The notes under the pieces: model-generated | What the model was told of the DNA's origin: nothing | The model's input: the letters and a program-made list of their open reading frames with translations, nothing else | The model's database searches: none | Position numbers and translations under genes: made by a program | Shown: positions 30,519 through 31,068 of the stretch, in pieces | Layout: each line of letters opens with the position of its first letter | Position numbering within the stretch: position 1 is the stretch's first letter | Origin: a virus | Virus record (IMG/VR): IMGVR_UViG_3300034374_006708 | Span: 1-31,068 of that record | DNA length: 31,068 bases | Strand: one strand, 5' to 3'

Positions 30519-30845
30519 CTATCTATTAATTTTACCTTTTTTCTTCATCTTGCTACCGAATTTTCCGTAAGACTCATCTCTAGAAGCTTTTAATTGCTTC
30601 TTAGTTCTTTTCTTCTTAATTCTCATAGCAATAGATTCATCTTTTCTAGCGTTGTAACCTTGTTTCTTCTTGCCAACTTTACCACCTTTTTTGTACATAG
30701 CACCACCTCTCATGCCCATGTCATCTTGGTAATAACCAGATTTCATATCTTTTCTTGCAGTCGACATTGATCCTCCGCCAGCTTTCATCGCTCGGCCGCC
30801 AGATTTCATAAATCTAACATTTGATCTTACTCCGTTTTGTCTCAT
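30519..30845 (-). CDS. Small Lys/Gly/Met-rich protein
   Basis: The 108-aa protein has the motifs KSGGRAMKAGGGSM (residues 14-27) and KKGGKVGKKKQG (52-63), followed by a strongly basic end (RIKKKRTKKQLKASRDES). Low complexity, high charge and GG-basic elements suggest a disordered, nucleic-acid-binding or virion core protein. CGGAGG lies 6 nt from the ATG. It is the first complete gene of the basic cluster and follows the right-edge fragment by 26 bp. Confidence 0.66.
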   Translation of the reverse strand: MRQNGVRSNVRFMKSGGRAMKAGGGSMSTARKDMKSGYYQDDMGMRGGAMYKKGGKVGKKKQGYNARKDESIAMRIKKKRTKKQLKASRDESYGKFGSKMKKKGKINR

Positions 30846-30871
30846 TTTTTACCTCCGTTGTTTTATTGTTT

Positions 30872-31068
30872 TTAACTATTTGGTGCCACATCTCTCAAAT
30901 TATTTGCTTGAATATACGTAACTGTTACAGTTGCTTGACCTGTAGTTGATGTTGTTCCTACTGTTATAAGAGTAGCAGTTACTTGCGTATCTTCATCAAC
31001 ACGATCCATATTATCAAAGGCCGAACTTTGTTGTGTGTGTTCTGCCACAGCTTTAGCATTTTGAGCCG
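30872..31068 (-). CDS. C-terminal fragment of a structural protein, paralogue of the 156-aa gene
   Basis: The frame is open from the right edge to TAA at 30872-30874, giving 64 codons. The product reads AQNAKAVAEHTQQSSAFDN... and ends TTGQATVTVTYIQANNLRDV plus a short tail. It aligns with the end of the 156-aa protein of 23356-23826 (STTGxATVTVxYxQxN, DxA), so the two are paralogues. The start lies outside the window. Probably a beta-rich virion component, as for its paralogue. Confidence 0.75.
   Translation of the reverse strand, partial: AQNAKAVAEHTQQSSAFDNMDRVDEDTQVTATLITVGTTSTTGQATVTVTYIQANNLRDVAPNS

Noticed and set aside
1-31068. CRISPR array, integrase/att site, insertion sequence
   Set aside because: No regularly spaced identical repeats, no recombinase or transposase motifs, and no terminal inverted repeats were seen in the window.

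Overview
The window looks like part of the genome of a marine tailed phage, most likely podovirus-like, infecting an A+T-rich marine bacterium. The base composition is low in GC, genes are packed with 1-8 nt overlaps (TAATG, ATGA), and nearly all genes sit on the minus strand. The gene set (HK97-fold-type capsid protein, Cpn10 co-chaperonin, Gly-rich tail tip, many 2OG-Fe(II) oxygenases, and several small basic protein families) is familiar from uncultured marine phages and pelagiphages. The host assignment (SAR11/Pelagibacter or a similar alphaproteobacterium) is inference. There is no integrase, tRNA, rRNA, CRISPR or insertion sequence. Terminase, portal and DNA polymerase are not in the window.

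Layout, read in the direction of minus-strand transcription (right to left). (1) 31068-28127: a fragment of a beta-rich structural protein, then a run of very basic small proteins, with a 2OG-Fe(II) oxygenase among them. (2) 28127-24411: head morphogenesis, with small proteins, a GroES-like co-chaperonin, an acidic coiled-coil scaffold candidate, two conserved structural proteins, the major capsid protein, and an intrinsic terminator. (3) 24390-16282: two small overlapping genes, a 160-bp control region with a promoter and a foldable leader, then connector/adaptor and tail genes. The latter include a 448-aa fibre with a cupredoxin-like copper motif and Trp repeats, and a poly-Gly tail-tip protein. 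(4) 16278-13389: five consecutive 2OG-Fe(II) oxygenase-type genes, two on the plus strand and three on the minus strand, transcribed divergently from a palindromic promoter region. (5) 13376-364: a tail nozzle/stabilisation-type protein, small genes, two glycosyltransferases, three Gly/Gln/Ala-rich virion-type proteins, a 1423-aa putative internal virion protein, and a small coiled-coil membrane protein. (6) 367-2: the C-terminal end of a plus-strand SNF2-type helicase, which marks the convergent boundary with the replication arm.

The genes mostly build the particle: co-chaperonin, scaffold and capsid for the head; adaptor and nozzle for the tail; fibre and Gly-rich tip for host contact; large internal proteins for DNA delivery. 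The unusual part is the modification equipment: six separate 2OG-Fe(II) oxygenase-type proteins and two glycosyltransferases in 31 kb, five of the oxygenases in one A+T-rich, partly inverted cassette inside the tail module. Hydroxylation followed by glycosylation of virion proteins or of host targets is a testable hypothesis but is not shown by the sequence.
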